64,000 nt of DNA from Psychrilyobacter atlanticus DSM 19335 (GCF_000426625.1 NZ_KE384548.1:1082431-1146430), one strand, 5' to 3'; positions 44,792 to 54,134 are shown, numbered from the stretch's first letter. Translations and numbers: made by a program. The notes: a model not told the origin generated them from the sequence alone.

Positions 44792-45985
44792 ATGATTACA
44801 TCCGGTTATAGTTTTATAGCATTTATAGTTTGTTTTGCAGCAGGTGTATTTTTTATTGAAGAAAAGTTAAAATCTAAAACGAAATTTTTTGAGGTTATTC
44901 CGCCACTGGTAATTATCTACTTTGGGGTAATGCTAATGTCTACTTTTGGTTTTTGGTCACTATCTATTGATGGGGTAAAAACAGGAGCAGGTATAGCAAG
45001 GAACGGAATGAAGAGTGCTATTTTACCATCTATGATATTTTTGATGTTATTAAAGTGTGACCTACGGCATATCCTAAAATTAGGACCAAAGATGTTATTG
45101 GCATTTTTCTCGGCTACATTCAGTATAATGACTGGGTTTGTAGTAACATTTATGATCTTCAAGGATAAGCTGGCTGAAAATTCTTGGCAGGCTTTTGGAG
45201 CACTATCCGGTTCTTGGATTGGTGGAACTCAAAACATGGTAGCAGTACAGCAGGCATTAAATTTAGATGATGTAGGGATGGGATATACCTTATTGATAGA
45301 TTCTATAGATTATTCAATTTGGATCATGCTCTTACTATTCTTTGTTGGTTCAAGTAAATTAATAATGGCTTTTAATAAATTTAATAAAGCCGATACCAGT
45401 ATAGTAGAGGAACTTTCGGAGCATTTGGCTGCATTGGATGAAGAGATAGTAAAAGAAGTTACATTTTTAGACCTATTCGGTACATTGGCATTTGCTTTAG
45501 GAGCAGGAGCTTTTTGCGTATGGGTAGCTCAATATCTTCCACAGACTACTTTTTTAAACAATACAACTTGGTCTATTTTATTGGTTACAATTATGGGTAT
45601 TGTAGGTGGAATGTCTCCAATGAGTAAAGTTCCGGGGTCCAAACAATTATCCAATATATTTTTATATACGTTGATTGGATTGATAGCTTCTTCTGCAAAC
45701 TTTGCAGAATTAACAGAGGCACCAGTTTACATCATTGCAGGAGCATGTATCTTAGGAATTCATGGTCTTATGATGGCAATCTTTGCTAAGATATTTAAAT
45801 TTGACCTCTTTACTTGTTGTGTTGCATCGGTGGCAAATATCGGAGGAGTTGCATCTGCACCTGTAATTGCAGGAGCATATAATGATTCTTTAGTTCCAGT
45901 AGGAGTACTTATGGGAATGTTAGGAGCAATCATAGGAACAGGGATGGGGCTTATCATGGCTAAGATCTTATTTTCATTACTGTAA
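44792..45985 (+). CDS. DUF819-family membrane protein
   Basis: A 397-residue polytopic membrane protein of the DUF819 family, about ten hydrophobic segments. Conserved stretches SWIGGTQNMVAVQQAL and ANIGGVASAPVIAGAYN in the two halves suggest an inverted-repeat transporter fold. The role in bacteria is not established. Ribosome site GGGGGGATTTT. Terminator at 46023. Confidence 0.82.
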   Translation: MITSGYSFIAFIVCFAAGVFFIEEKLKSKTKFFEVIPPLVIIYFGVMLMSTFGFWSLSIDGVKTGAGIARNGMKSAILPSMIFLMLLKCDLRHILKLGPKMLLAFFSATFSIMTGFVVTFMIFKDKLAENSWQAFGALSGSWIGGTQNMVAVQQALNLDDVGMGYTLLIDSIDYSIWIMLLLFFVGSSKLIMAFNKFNKADTSIVEELSEHLAALDEEIVKEVTFLDLFGTLAFALGAGAFCVWVAQYLPQTTFLNNTTWSILLVTIMGIVGGMSPMSKVPGSKQLSNIFLYTLIGLIASSANFAELTEAPVYIIAGACILGIHGLMMAIFAKIFKFDLFTCCVASVANIGGVASAPVIAGAYNDSLVPVGVLMGMLGAIIGTGMGLIMAKILFSLL

Positions 45986-46022
45986 AATATAATAAGAAAA
46001 TAATAAGAATATCAGAAACTTC

Positions 46023-46062
46023 TTCCTGCATCTAGAGAAATCTAGAAGTAGGAGGATTTTTT
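46023..46062 (+). terminator. Terminator of the DUF819 gene
   Basis: TTCCT and TCTAGA pair with TCTAGA and AGGA around GAAA, followed by eight T. Confidence 0.85.
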
Positions 46063-46089
46063 TTATTTCTTTAACTTTTAATTTTGAAG

Positions 46090-46560
46090 GCGATGAGTTA
46101 GTTAAGGAGAATACCCTTAGAGTTTAATTTTTTTTTGGAGGAGTCGCGATAGTTTTCTCTATTGTCATATTTAGAAAATTCTTTTTAATTATAAGAATTT
46201 TTAATATTCATCACCTCGTGAAAACGCTAATATGAAAGGAGTAAGAAAGTTCTAAGGGTTCCGCCCTTAATACGGCCCCTTTCTTGTCTTGATACAAGAA
46301 TAGGGGGAAAGAAAATCAAGAAGTTTATAAAGGTCTTTGTATAGTAATACACAATCGTCATTGTAGAAACAGTCCTGCCGAAGCTCAACGACTATAAACT
46401 TCAGAATTAGAAAAATACTAATCATTATAACGTTAGTTTCTCTGATCTGAGAGAAACTATAAGAAGGAGGAGTTAGATTTGATCCGCGTTCTATAGGTTC
46501 TCTTGGTGTACTCTCTTATTTTAACTTTGTGAGCTTCGTGTAAAGAATCAGATTTTAAAA
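46090..46560. repeat. Intergenic repeat cluster with short family 2 element
   Basis: No gene is supported. The family G hairpin (TTTCTTGTCTTGATACAAGAA) lies at about 46281-46320. A full short family 2 element occupies 46320-46402. TTTCTCTGATCTGAGAGAAAC at 46437 is a perfect-looking palindrome and a shortened form of the motif at 42056 and 43949. Family D text follows at 46500-46545. Confidence 0.6.
46320..46402 (-). repeat. MITE-like repeat, family 2, short form (83 bp)
   Basis: Starts GAAGTTTATAAAG and ends GACTATAAACTTC. Same length and orientation as 40173-40255. Confidence 0.75.
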
Positions 46561-46655
46561 CTCTTATACTATAAGGTCTTCTACATTTGATCTGGTAAAA
46601 TAAATACTCTTCCTAAGTTTTGTAATAAATTTTTAGAAAAAATGCTATTTATTTC

Positions 46656-46684
46656 TTGCATTTTTGATAAAATTGCAATATAAT
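46656..46684 (+). promoter_or_regulatory. Sigma-70 promoter of the DGW-repeat peptide gene
   Basis: TTGCAT and TATAAT are separated by 17 bp, the latter a perfect consensus. The predicted transcript starts near 46691, so the operator below lies at about +10 to +24. Confidence 0.75.
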
Positions 46685-46699
46685 AAATCAAATACAAAA

Positions 46700-46714
46700 T
46701 TGTAATTATTACAA
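46700..46714. promoter_or_regulatory. 15-bp palindrome in the leader, Fur-superfamily-like box
   Basis: TTGTAATTATTACAA is a perfect 7-1-7 palindrome between the promoter and the ribosome site. Thirteen of its bases (TGTAAT, any base, ATTACA) recur at 61942-61954 before the adhesin gene. The 7-1-7 layout is that of Fur/PerR/Zur boxes; the actual regulator is not known. Confidence 0.6.
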
Positions 46715-46736
46715 ATTAAATTAGAGGAGGAATAAA

Positions 46737-46916
46737 ATGGGTTTAAATATGTGGAATGGATATAAAAATAACTTATTCAAATTTGACGGATGGAGAAAGG
46801 TAACAGCTAAAAAATCTAGCGTAACATTTACTTCAGACGGGTGGCAGAATAAGGTCAGCAGTAGCAAGAGTTTTAAAGTTCATACAGATGGATGGAAAAA
46901 TTCAATAACTTTATAA
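46737..46916 (+). CDS. 59-residue protein with three DGW repeats
   Basis: Too short for most gene callers, but well supported: TTAGAGGAGGAATAAA ribosome site, a consensus promoter, an operator-like palindrome and a terminator. The protein is basic and aromatic, with three imperfect repeats around DGW: FKFDGWRKVTAKK, FTSDGWQNKVSSSK and VHTDGWKNSITL. There is no signal peptide or Cys. I do not recognise the family. Beta-strand-rich repeats and Lys content might fit binding of a polyanion or a surface, but this is speculation. Confidence 0.7.
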   Translation: MGLNMWNGYKNNLFKFDGWRKVTAKKSSVTFTSDGWQNKVSSSKSFKVHTDGWKNSITL

Positions 46917-46936
46917 GTTTCCCCTATAGACATAAT

Positions 46937-46988
46937 AAAAAAATCCTCCTGCCCGTAGATATATCTAACTTACAGAAGGATTTTTTTA
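46937..46988. terminator. Bidirectional terminator, DGW peptide and haem operon
   Basis: AAAAAATCCT pairs with AGGATTTTTT around a 27-nt insert with its own partial pairing (GTA/TAC). It serves both converging units. Confidence 0.75.
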
Positions 46989-46998
46989 TTGAGTTTTT

Positions 46999-47883
46999 TT
47001 ATTTCCAGCTGCTGAGTTCTTCATAGAGTTCCCCTACTGTATCTATTATTCGAGGAGTCGGTCTCAGTATTTTAGAAGACTCAACTATTGCAACATTTCC
47101 CTTTTTCCCTGCTGTTGTTTCCATCACAAAGGGACTGCTGTTTAATATGTCTTCCTTTCCCTTAATTCCCATGGCCCCCAATAATATATCTGGATTTTGA
47201 GATATTAAATATTCAGGTGAAAGAATAGGTCTTCCCCCCTTTAAATTATCTGTGATATTTTCTATCCCCAATATTTCAAAAACCTGTCCTGGTAAAGATT
47301 TTGAATTAAATGCCATCATAGGAGAGGTGCTGAATAAAAAAGCTCCCTTATATCCCAGTGGATTTTTTTCTAACTTTTTCTCTACCGCATTTAATTTTTC
47401 TCTATATTCCACTGCAACTGTATTTGATCTTTCAGCCTTCCCTGTTAATTTTCCATAAATTTTTACATTATCCAAAATTTCTTCAAAACTATCTCCGTTA
47501 TTTATAAGGTATGGAATCCCCCTTTCCTTCAAAGATTTTCCAAAATCTGATATCATTGGATTTATTATCACTAGATCCGGTTTATACGATATAATTTTTT
47601 CAATGGAAGGTTTATAGAGAGTTCCAACTGATGGTATTCTTTTCGTTTTTTCCATTGGCCAAATATCTTGGTTCATAGTATTGGCTATAGCAACTATATT
47701 TTCTTCCCCTCCAATCATATAAACAATTTCTACAACTGCGGGGTCTATTAAGATTATTTTAGAATATTCTTTTAACGCCACCTTGTTTCCTTGATTATCT
47801 ACAACTTTCTTTCCCTCTATTTTTAATGAAAATGCCTGAACACTCATCATCAATATAGATATTAAAACAAATATTTTTTTCAC
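46999..47883 (-). CDS. hmuT: Haem/cobalamin-type ABC transporter substrate-binding protein
   Basis: A 294-residue periplasmic binding protein of the BtuF/HmuT class III type with a signal peptide (residues 1-19). The long central helix connecting two lobes fits KLTGKAERSNTVAVEYREKLNAVEKKL, and the lobes show IILIDPAVVEIVYMIGG and KPDLVIINPM. Start is GTG with AAGGAGG. It is the last gene of the operon with permease, ATPase and TonB-dependent receptor. The haem-processing genes upstream make haem the likelier substrate than cobalamin. Confidence 0.82.
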   Translation of the reverse strand: MKKIFVLISILMMSVQAFSLKIEGKKVVDNQGNKVALKEYSKIILIDPAVVEIVYMIGGEENIVAIANTMNQDIWPMEKTKRIPSVGTLYKPSIEKIISYKPDLVIINPMISDFGKSLKERGIPYLINNGDSFEEILDNVKIYGKLTGKAERSNTVAVEYREKLNAVEKKLEKNPLGYKGAFLFSTSPMMAFNSKSLPGQVFEILGIENITDNLKGGRPILSPEYLISQNPDILLGAMGIKGKEDILNSSPFVMETTAGKKGNVAIVESSKILRPTPRIIDTVGELYEELSSWK

Positions 47884-47892
47884 TTTTCCTCC

Positions 47893-48669
47893 TTAAATTA
47901 TTGGAATAACATATGGATTATTTTGATTATCGCTAATGACACTACATTTTAAATTATAGATCTCCATCAATATATTTTCTGTTAAAACTTCTTTAGGGAT
48001 CCCCCGATACTTAGCCGCTCCACCCTTCATAATAATCAGTTCATCACAAAACATCGATGCTAAATTTAAATCATGTATCACTGCAACAGCCGTTATATCC
48101 TTCTTTTTTACCATAGTTTTTACCTTTCCCATTAATTCTACTGCATGATTTAAATCTAGTGCCGAAGTAGGCTCATCCAAAAGTAGTATCTCTGGATCCT
48201 GAGCTAGAGCTCTGGCCAAAAGTATCCTCTGGAACTCTCCTCCCGATAGATTAAAAGCTGTTCTATCCTTAAAATCATCTAACCCCAAATCATTTATAAT
48301 GTTTCTTGTGATCTCTCTGTCCTTTCTGCTATATCCATGCCACGAACTTTTTAAATGGGGTAATCTTCCCATGAGGACAAATTCTTCTACATTCATAGGA
48401 GATGATAAACTTGATTTTTGAGGTACAAATGATAATTTTTGAGCTAATTCTTTCGGACCATATTCCCTCAGTTCCCTTTCTCCTATCTGTATCCTTCCGT
48501 CCCTATTTTTTAGTACACCTAAGACAGTCTTCAAGAGAGTTGATTTTCCGCATCCATTGGGTCCCAGAATACCTGTTAATTTGCCTTTTTTTATGTGTAA
48601 ATTTACCCCTTTTAGGACCTCTCTTTCCCCGTATGAGATCTTTAATTTTTCTATCTTTATCGCCATCAT
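47893..48669 (-). CDS. hmuV: Haem/iron-complex ABC transporter ATPase
   Basis: A 258-residue FecE/BtuD-type ATPase. Walker A GPNGCGKST, Q-loop SFVPQKSSLS, signature LSGGEFQRILLARAL, Walker B ILLLDEPTSALD and the H-loop VIHDLNLA are visible. The start ATG overlaps the permease stop by 4 bp. Confidence 0.92.
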   Translation of the reverse strand: MMAIKIEKLKISYGEREVLKGVNLHIKKGKLTGILGPNGCGKSTLLKTVLGVLKNRDGRIQIGERELREYGPKELAQKLSFVPQKSSLSSPMNVEEFVLMGRLPHLKSSWHGYSRKDREITRNIINDLGLDDFKDRTAFNLSGGEFQRILLARALAQDPEILLLDEPTSALDLNHAVELMGKVKTMVKKKDITAVAVIHDLNLASMFCDELIIMKGGAAKYRGIPKEVLTENILMEIYNLKCSVISDNQNNPYVIPII

Positions 48670-49637
48670 CCCAGCCTCCCTTTATTTTTAAAAGCCAGGT
48701 ACAGGAAGAACGGTGCTCCAAAAAATGCAGTTACTACACCTATTGGAATTTCTACAGGTGCTAGCACTACCCTCCCGATAGTGTCGCAGACCAGTAAAAA
48801 AAATCCTCCTGCAAGAGCAGCGTTTGGAAGGAGTTTTGCATTACTAGGTCCTGTAATCATCCTTATTGTATGGGGGATTATCAGCCCTACAAATCCTATC
48901 ATTCCTGAGAATGCTACAGAGAAAGCTACCACCAATGAAGCTACTACCAAAACCTTTATCTTTAATTTTTCTACATTTATTCCCAAAGAATGTGCTTCCT
49001 CGTCTCCAGACAGCAAAGCATCCAATTGATTTCTATTTAAACAAAATACCAACATGGAGAAGATGAGAGGTACTATCAATATAAATACTTTTTGCCAGGT
49101 TGCATTCCCTAGATACCCCATAAGCCACATTGTGATTTTAAATGAATCTTCTCCTATGAGATACATTGCAAAAGATGTCATAGCTCCTATAAAAGATGAG
49201 ATTGCTATTCCTATTATAAGCAGGGTAGTCACATCTACTTTGCCTCCCTTATTGGATAGTTTAAATATCAAAATAGTGCTGATTATACAGGCAAAAAAAG
49301 CTGTAACTCCATACATTATATCCGGCATATCAAATATGTATGCTATCACTGCTCCAAAGGTAGCACTAGCTGCTATCCCTATTATATATGGATCTGCCAA
49401 GGGATTTTGAAACACAGTCTGTACAACTACACCACTAGAAGATAACATCATTCCAATGAGTACAGCCATGAAAATTCTCGGTAACCTTATATCATAAATA
49501 ATTGTTTTTATATAGTCCGGAGCTGTCTCTGGAAAAATTATATAGCTAATAGGTGTTGGAACACTCCCTATCTTAATAGAGAGTATTCCAACCACTAAAA
49601 TTCCCAGAACCAGCATAAACGGCAATATTTTTTTCAT
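48666..49637 (-). CDS. hmuU: FecCD-family ABC transporter permease
   Basis: A 323-residue permease of the BtuC/FecCD type with about ten membrane helices. Conserved regions are RLPRIFMAVLIGMMLSSSGVVVQ, NPLADPYIIGI and the ATPase-contact loop GMIGFVGLIIPHTIRMITG. Between the receptor gene (23 bp) and ATPase gene (4-bp overlap). Confidence 0.92.
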   Translation of the reverse strand: MKKILPFMLVLGILVVGILSIKIGSVPTPISYIIFPETAPDYIKTIIYDIRLPRIFMAVLIGMMLSSSGVVVQTVFQNPLADPYIIGIAASATFGAVIAYIFDMPDIMYGVTAFFACIISTILIFKLSNKGGKVDVTTLLIIGIAISSFIGAMTSFAMYLIGEDSFKITMWLMGYLGNATWQKVFILIVPLIFSMLVFCLNRNQLDALLSGDEEAHSLGINVEKLKIKVLVVASLVVAFSVAFSGMIGFVGLIIPHTIRMITGPSNAKLLPNAALAGGFFLLVCDTIGRVVLAPVEIPIGVVTAFFGAPFFLYLAFKNKGRLG

Positions 49638-49660
49638 GCTAATTCTCCTTTTTTATTTTT

Positions 49661-51784
49661 TTAAAAACTATACTTAAATCCTACATAATAATTTCTTTCT
49701 GCTGCCGGGTTATAACTTTTCCCGTCAGAACTATTAGAATCTTCATAAACACCTGTATAATACATCTCATTAAATATATTATTTATTCCTGCATATAATT
49801 TTAAACCATTATCCAAAACATAATTTACAGTTAGATCTGTAACGATATAATCATTTACTTTCCCACCTGTATTTTCATCATTTAAATAATATCCGTCCCT
49901 ATAGATTGTATTTAACCCCAGAGATAGTTTCTTATTAAAGTTATAAGTTAAGTTTATATTTCCTGTATATTTAGAAACTCCAGGAACATAGTTACCAGAG
50001 GTGTCTACACTTCCGTCACTTTCCTTTATCTTGGCATCTATATATGTAAACCCTTCTGATATGGTGAACTTCCCTATATACTGTTCCGCAAATAATTCCA
50101 CTCCTGTTCTTCTGGTCTTTCCGATGTTATAGAATTTCCAATCATATGGCATATTCCCACTCTGGACTATCTCATCTTTAGTCTCTGTATAAAAAGCAGT
50201 TGCACTGATATATGAATTAAATACATAATCTTTTAACCCCAATTCAAATGTGTTATATGTTTCCGATTGGAGATCGTTAAATGTATAATCTCCTGTAATT
50301 TTATCTTTATCTATAAATTCACTTGGTCCGGGAGTTCTAAATCCGCCTTCAAACCTTGTATATACATTTCCTGTGTCACTATATAAATAATTTACTCCTA
50401 ATTCATAGGCATCATTTACAGTGTCTGAATCATAGTTAAAAGTATCTATTTCACTATATCCTGGAGTTGTCGGCAGGGATAGAGGTGGACCAAAAGTATA
50501 TTTATCCGAATATCTGTCTATCTCATACTTACTCTTTTCCCTTCTGTACCCTTGGGTAAACTCAAAACTTCCTGTCTTATATTTATTTAAAGCATATCCA
50601 CCGAAAGTTTCTTTTTCCATATCATATTCATAGGTTCTATACATCCCTAGATATCCTGGTTCTCCTGTCCTTTCTCCCTTATTGTTTTTATAGTCAAATC
50701 CCAGGATAAATTCACTTTCATCTCCATATTTAAAGTTTAACTTGGGGTTGATAATCAGTTTTTTGTCTACAAAAGATCCTACACTGTCCTGCCCCACTGA
50801 TTTAAAAGTCGGCATCTGAAAAACTTGCATAACAGAACTATAGGTATTATCTGTATTTTGATAACTGGTATCCAAATCAAAAGTTATCTTATCTGTCAGT
50901 TCACTTTTATAATTTAATGAATATACATCCCTATCCACTTCTGATCTACTTGGAGAGGTCCACGGTTCCCCCTCTTTTTCTCCCGATTGCTTTCTATCAT
51001 CATTTAGCTCTTGTCTGGTCAGGGAGTTACTCACTTTCCTATCTTCTTCCATCCTTGAATATTTTAGTGTTAATTTATTTTTATCGTTCAAGCTGTAGTT
51101 TAGCGCTCCTTCAAAGTATTTTTTATCATAACCGCTGTCATCTCTATAACCATCACCAGATTTATCATTATAGTTTAGCTGTACCGCTAATTTTTCTGTT
51201 AATTTTTGTCCTAAATTCATGTTAAATTCATGGGCATTATCACTTCCCACTCTGGCTCCTACACTGTTATATACCTTACCTGCTTCTATCTTAGTGATTA
51301 TATTTACTACTCCTCCCACAGTTCCATCTCCATAGAGTACACTTCCTCCTCCTGGTAGGACTTCGATCCTTTCTATATTTTCTACCGGTATATTATCTAG
51401 GGGTAAGATCCCCATACTCGTATCCAATGGATTTATGTTTACGCCATCTACCAACACCTGTACATTGGCTTTAGATTTATTTGTTCCCTGCCCCCTTAAA
51501 TCTATTGAAGTTCCGAATACATCTGAATTTACAGTTATCCCGGGAACTTTTTTTAATACTTCTGTTATCTCAGAATAGTTTTTCCCTTCTAGATCATCAT
51601 TTGAAATTACAGTTAAATTCTTTGTTGTATTTCTAACTGTAGTTTCATACCCTGTTGTAGATACCACACTCTCTTCTAACCTCACTGAACTTTCCTTTAC
51701 CTCGGTATCTTCATAAAATTCTCCTTCACTTGCATAAGATGTTGCAGCCAATAATAAACTTAATAATAATAATTTTGTTTTCAT
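49661..51784 (-). CDS. TonB-dependent outer-membrane receptor
   Basis: A 707-residue receptor: signal peptide (residues 1-18), TonB box region EESVVSTTGYETT, plug domain with GITVNSDVFGTSIDLRGQG, VQVLVDGVNINPLD and IERIEVLPGGGSVLYGDGTVGG, then a 22-strand barrel ending with aromatic NYYVGFKYSF. The ligand is likely haem or a haem-bearing compound given the neighbours. I do not see the FRAP/NPNL-type haem receptor motif clearly, so another chelate is possible. Confidence 0.88.
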   Translation of the reverse strand: MKTKLLLLSLLLAATSYASEGEFYEDTEVKESSVRLEESVVSTTGYETTVRNTTKNLTVISNDDLEGKNYSEITEVLKKVPGITVNSDVFGTSIDLRGQGTNKSKANVQVLVDGVNINPLDTSMGILPLDNIPVENIERIEVLPGGGSVLYGDGTVGGVVNIITKIEAGKVYNSVGARVGSDNAHEFNMNLGQKLTEKLAVQLNYNDKSGDGYRDDSGYDKKYFEGALNYSLNDKNKLTLKYSRMEEDRKVSNSLTRQELNDDRKQSGEKEGEPWTSPSRSEVDRDVYSLNYKSELTDKITFDLDTSYQNTDNTYSSVMQVFQMPTFKSVGQDSVGSFVDKKLIINPKLNFKYGDESEFILGFDYKNNKGERTGEPGYLGMYRTYEYDMEKETFGGYALNKYKTGSFEFTQGYRREKSKYEIDRYSDKYTFGPPLSLPTTPGYSEIDTFNYDSDTVNDAYELGVNYLYSDTGNVYTRFEGGFRTPGPSEFIDKDKITGDYTFNDLQSETYNTFELGLKDYVFNSYISATAFYTETKDEIVQSGNMPYDWKFYNIGKTRRTGVELFAEQYIGKFTISEGFTYIDAKIKESDGSVDTSGNYVPGVSKYTGNINLTYNFNKKLSLGLNTIYRDGYYLNDENTGGKVNDYIVTDLTVNYVLDNGLKLYAGINNIFNEMYYTGVYEDSNSSDGKSYNPAAERNYYVGFKYSF

Positions 51785-51878
51785 CCTTCTCCTTTTTAAT
51801 TCGTAAAAACTATATTTTGTATTTCAAACTATCATGTTTTAATTTAAGGGAGATCTCTCTCCCTTAGGTTTTTATACG

Positions 51879-52241
51879 TTAATTTTTCAAGGTTTTTAAT
51901 TTCAACAGATGATAGGTCACTCCTGCCAAAACTACCAGTAAAAATATCCTTCCATGAACATTTGAAATCTTCATAAAAGAAAAGAGAATCCCTCCCCAAA
52001 GAGTCCCCAGAGATATTATTTTTTCCCTTCTCTTCAACCCTTTTTTTTCTGAATAGTTATATATATACTCCCCTAAAATTTTATTTCCCATAAGCTTTCT
52101 ATGAAATTTTTCCGATGATTTAGAAAATAAAGATGCCGATAAAAGTAAAAATGGTGTGGTCGGTAATAGAGGTAAAAATATTCCCAGGGTCCCCAAGAGT
52201 AGAGATAAAAATCCTCCACCTATCATCAGATACCTTCTCAT
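51879..52241 (-). CDS. YbaN/DUF454-family membrane protein
   Basis: A 120-residue protein with hydrophobic segments at about residues 6-35 (FLSLLLGTLGIFLPLLPTTPFLLL) and near the C-terminus, the DUF454/YbaN pattern. The motif LPLLPTTPFLLLSA is diagnostic. Function is unknown. Members often sit in haem or iron loci, as here, between hutW-like and the receptor. Confidence 0.82.
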   Translation of the reverse strand: MRRYLMIGGGFLSLLLGTLGIFLPLLPTTPFLLLSASLFSKSSEKFHRKLMGNKILGEYIYNYSEKKGLKRREKIISLGTLWGGILFSFMKISNVHGRIFLLVVLAGVTYHLLKLKTLKN

Positions 52242-52242
52242 G

Positions 52243-53700
52243 CTAAACCTTCCTCTTATTTCCGTATAGAGTATTAGCTAAATGACTAAGTATATCCTTA
52301 GAGATATTATTTCCCCAAAAGATCCCTTCGTTTGTTAAACTAAAGTTCTCTCCCTCATCGTTCATATATCCAAGTGCGATATAATCCTTCATCTTTTCGC
52401 CATATATATTCATCTCTTTTTCACTTAAAATATCAATAAGAGCCTCTTTTTTTACCTTGGGAAACTGCATTAATCCTGAAACCATATCAAATTTTCTATG
52501 TTCCTCGGTCTTTACACTATAAACTGATCCATTCTTAGCCATTCTAAAGACACCTACATTACCGATATTTCCTCCAGCACCTACCCCAATAGGGAATGTG
52601 TCCCCGCCAGCATTTCTAACTTTAATATATTTATATAGATCTCCGCCTTTTTTAGCTATCTTAGTCAGCTCTAACTGATAGTATTCTCCAGTTTTCATAA
52701 GTTCATCTGAAAATGCATTAGCCAACTCCTTCTCTCTTTCGAGAGACTTACTTAGTTCTACTCTACCTTTTTCTATATCTTCAGATAAAACCGATCCGTC
52801 ATGAACCATCAGTGAATAGTAACTTGAACTTCCCAGTCCTAACTCTCTGGTAATTTTTGCATCCTCTACAACATCTTCCTTACTTTGGTTTGGGTAGTTA
52901 TAGATAATATCGATACAAACTTCTCCATTGAAGTATTCTTTTAATTCCTCAAGTCTTTTTATTACTTCTTCTTTACCATAGGTCCTGTTATAAAATTCCC
53001 TTCCAACTTCACTAAAAGACTGAATCCCAACACTGAGCCTATTGACTCCATATTTCATCATTACGTCTAATTTTTCCTTGTTCAAATTATGAAGTGTTGT
53101 TTCAAATGTGAATTCATATCCATCTTTCAATCTCACATTTTCCTCTATGCTCTTTAGGATTATCTCCAATTGATTTGGTTTATAGACTGTTGGAGTTCCT
53201 CCTCCAAAGAAGATTACCTCGAATTCACTTTCCTTCATATATCTAGTGGATCCATATTTTCTAAACTCATCAGCTATATAGTTTGCATATTCATCTAAAC
53301 TACCCTTTAATTGCTCTCTATTCAAGTTACAGAATGAGCAAATCTTATCGCAGTATGGTGTATGAACATAGATTGACTTTGGAATATCTCTTGTCTCACC
53401 ATCTAAATATTCTATAAATCCATCATCATCTAGACTTTTCTTTTCAAAAAAATCATCTAGGATAGCACTGGAATTATGATGGGATTTTAGCCTTACCTCA
53501 AATGGTGACATGGTCTTTTCCTTGTTTTTTGGTGCTCCCATCATTGTTTTCATCATTTTTCTTAGTTTTGGATTTTTAGCTACCTCCCCCATTAGAGCCA
53601 TCATGCCTTTTTTTTCTATTGTTTTTTCTAACTTTCTATACTCTTCATCCCCTAATGCATTATGGAGAGCTTCTCTCATTTTTGGATTCAAACATATCAC
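52243..53700 (-). CDS. hmuW: Radical SAM haem-degrading enzyme (HutW/HmuW/ChuW-like)
   Basis: A 485-residue radical SAM enzyme of the HemN-related class. The cluster motif is PYCDKICSFCNLNRE (C-X3-C-X2-C). FFGGGTPT and SVGIQSF, the family landmarks, follow. An N-terminal extension of about 100 residues (KMREALHNALGDEEYRKLEK) is typical of ChuW/HutW-type enzymes and not of HemN. In E. coli ChuW and Fusobacterium HmuW it opens the porphyrin ring of haem without oxygen, releasing iron. The start is GTG overlapping the exbD stop. The operon context supports this role. Confidence 0.88.
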   Translation of the reverse strand: MICLNPKMREALHNALGDEEYRKLEKTIEKKGMMALMGEVAKNPKLRKMMKTMMGAPKNKEKTMSPFEVRLKSHHNSSAILDDFFEKKSLDDDGFIEYLDGETRDIPKSIYVHTPYCDKICSFCNLNREQLKGSLDEYANYIADEFRKYGSTRYMKESEFEVIFFGGGTPTVYKPNQLEIILKSIEENVRLKDGYEFTFETTLHNLNKEKLDVMMKYGVNRLSVGIQSFSEVGREFYNRTYGKEEVIKRLEELKEYFNGEVCIDIIYNYPNQSKEDVVEDAKITRELGLGSSSYYSLMVHDGSVLSEDIEKGRVELSKSLEREKELANAFSDELMKTGEYYQLELTKIAKKGGDLYKYIKVRNAGGDTFPIGVGAGGNIGNVGVFRMAKNGSVYSVKTEEHRKFDMVSGLMQFPKVKKEALIDILSEKEMNIYGEKMKDYIALGYMNDEGENFSLTNEGIFWGNNISKDILSHLANTLYGNKRKV

Positions 53701-54134
53701 TTCCTCTCAGTTTCTATATCGATGCTCAAGGCACCTTTTTCTTTAGCTATGGACATTATATCTACCACATCGCCATAATCTATCTCTCTATCAGCTACTA
53801 TTCCTACTTTCTTCTCTTTGGATCTTTCAATAACACTCTGGAGTTCCGTCCCCAGATTTTCTAAGTTCACATCCTCTATGGCAGATCTTCCCAGTATATC
53901 TGTTTTTAATTTTATTTCCTTACCTTTCCCTACGAGGATAGATATCTCATCTATATCTTTTGCACTTTCTTTAATAGAACTGGATTTAGGCAATTCGATC
54001 TCCAGTCCTCCCATATCATTAAATGTTGTAGCAACCATAAAGAATATTAAAAGTAAAAATACCACATCTATAAGAGGTGTCAAATCAGGAACAACTTGTC
54101 TTTTTTTCCCATTAGAAAACTTTTTTAGACTCAT
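53697..54134 (-). CDS. exbD: ExbD proton-channel subunit
   Basis: A 145-residue protein with one N-terminal membrane helix. The conserved Asp is in LTPLIDVVFLLLIFFMVAT. The remainder is a periplasmic domain ending with IDIETERK. With ExbB it uses the proton gradient to energise TonB. It overlaps exbB by 23 bp. Confidence 0.93.
   Translation of the reverse strand: MSLKKFSNGKKRQVVPDLTPLIDVVFLLLIFFMVATTFNDMGGLEIELPKSSSIKESAKDIDEISILVGKGKEIKLKTDILGRSAIEDVNLENLGTELQSVIERSKEKKVGIVADREIDYGDVVDIMSIAKEKGALSIDIETERK

Noticed and set aside
46999..49637. Cobalamin importer BtuCDF
   Set aside because: The class fits both, but linkage to the haem-degrading radical SAM enzyme and absence of a cobalamin riboswitch favour haem. 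Not fully excluded.
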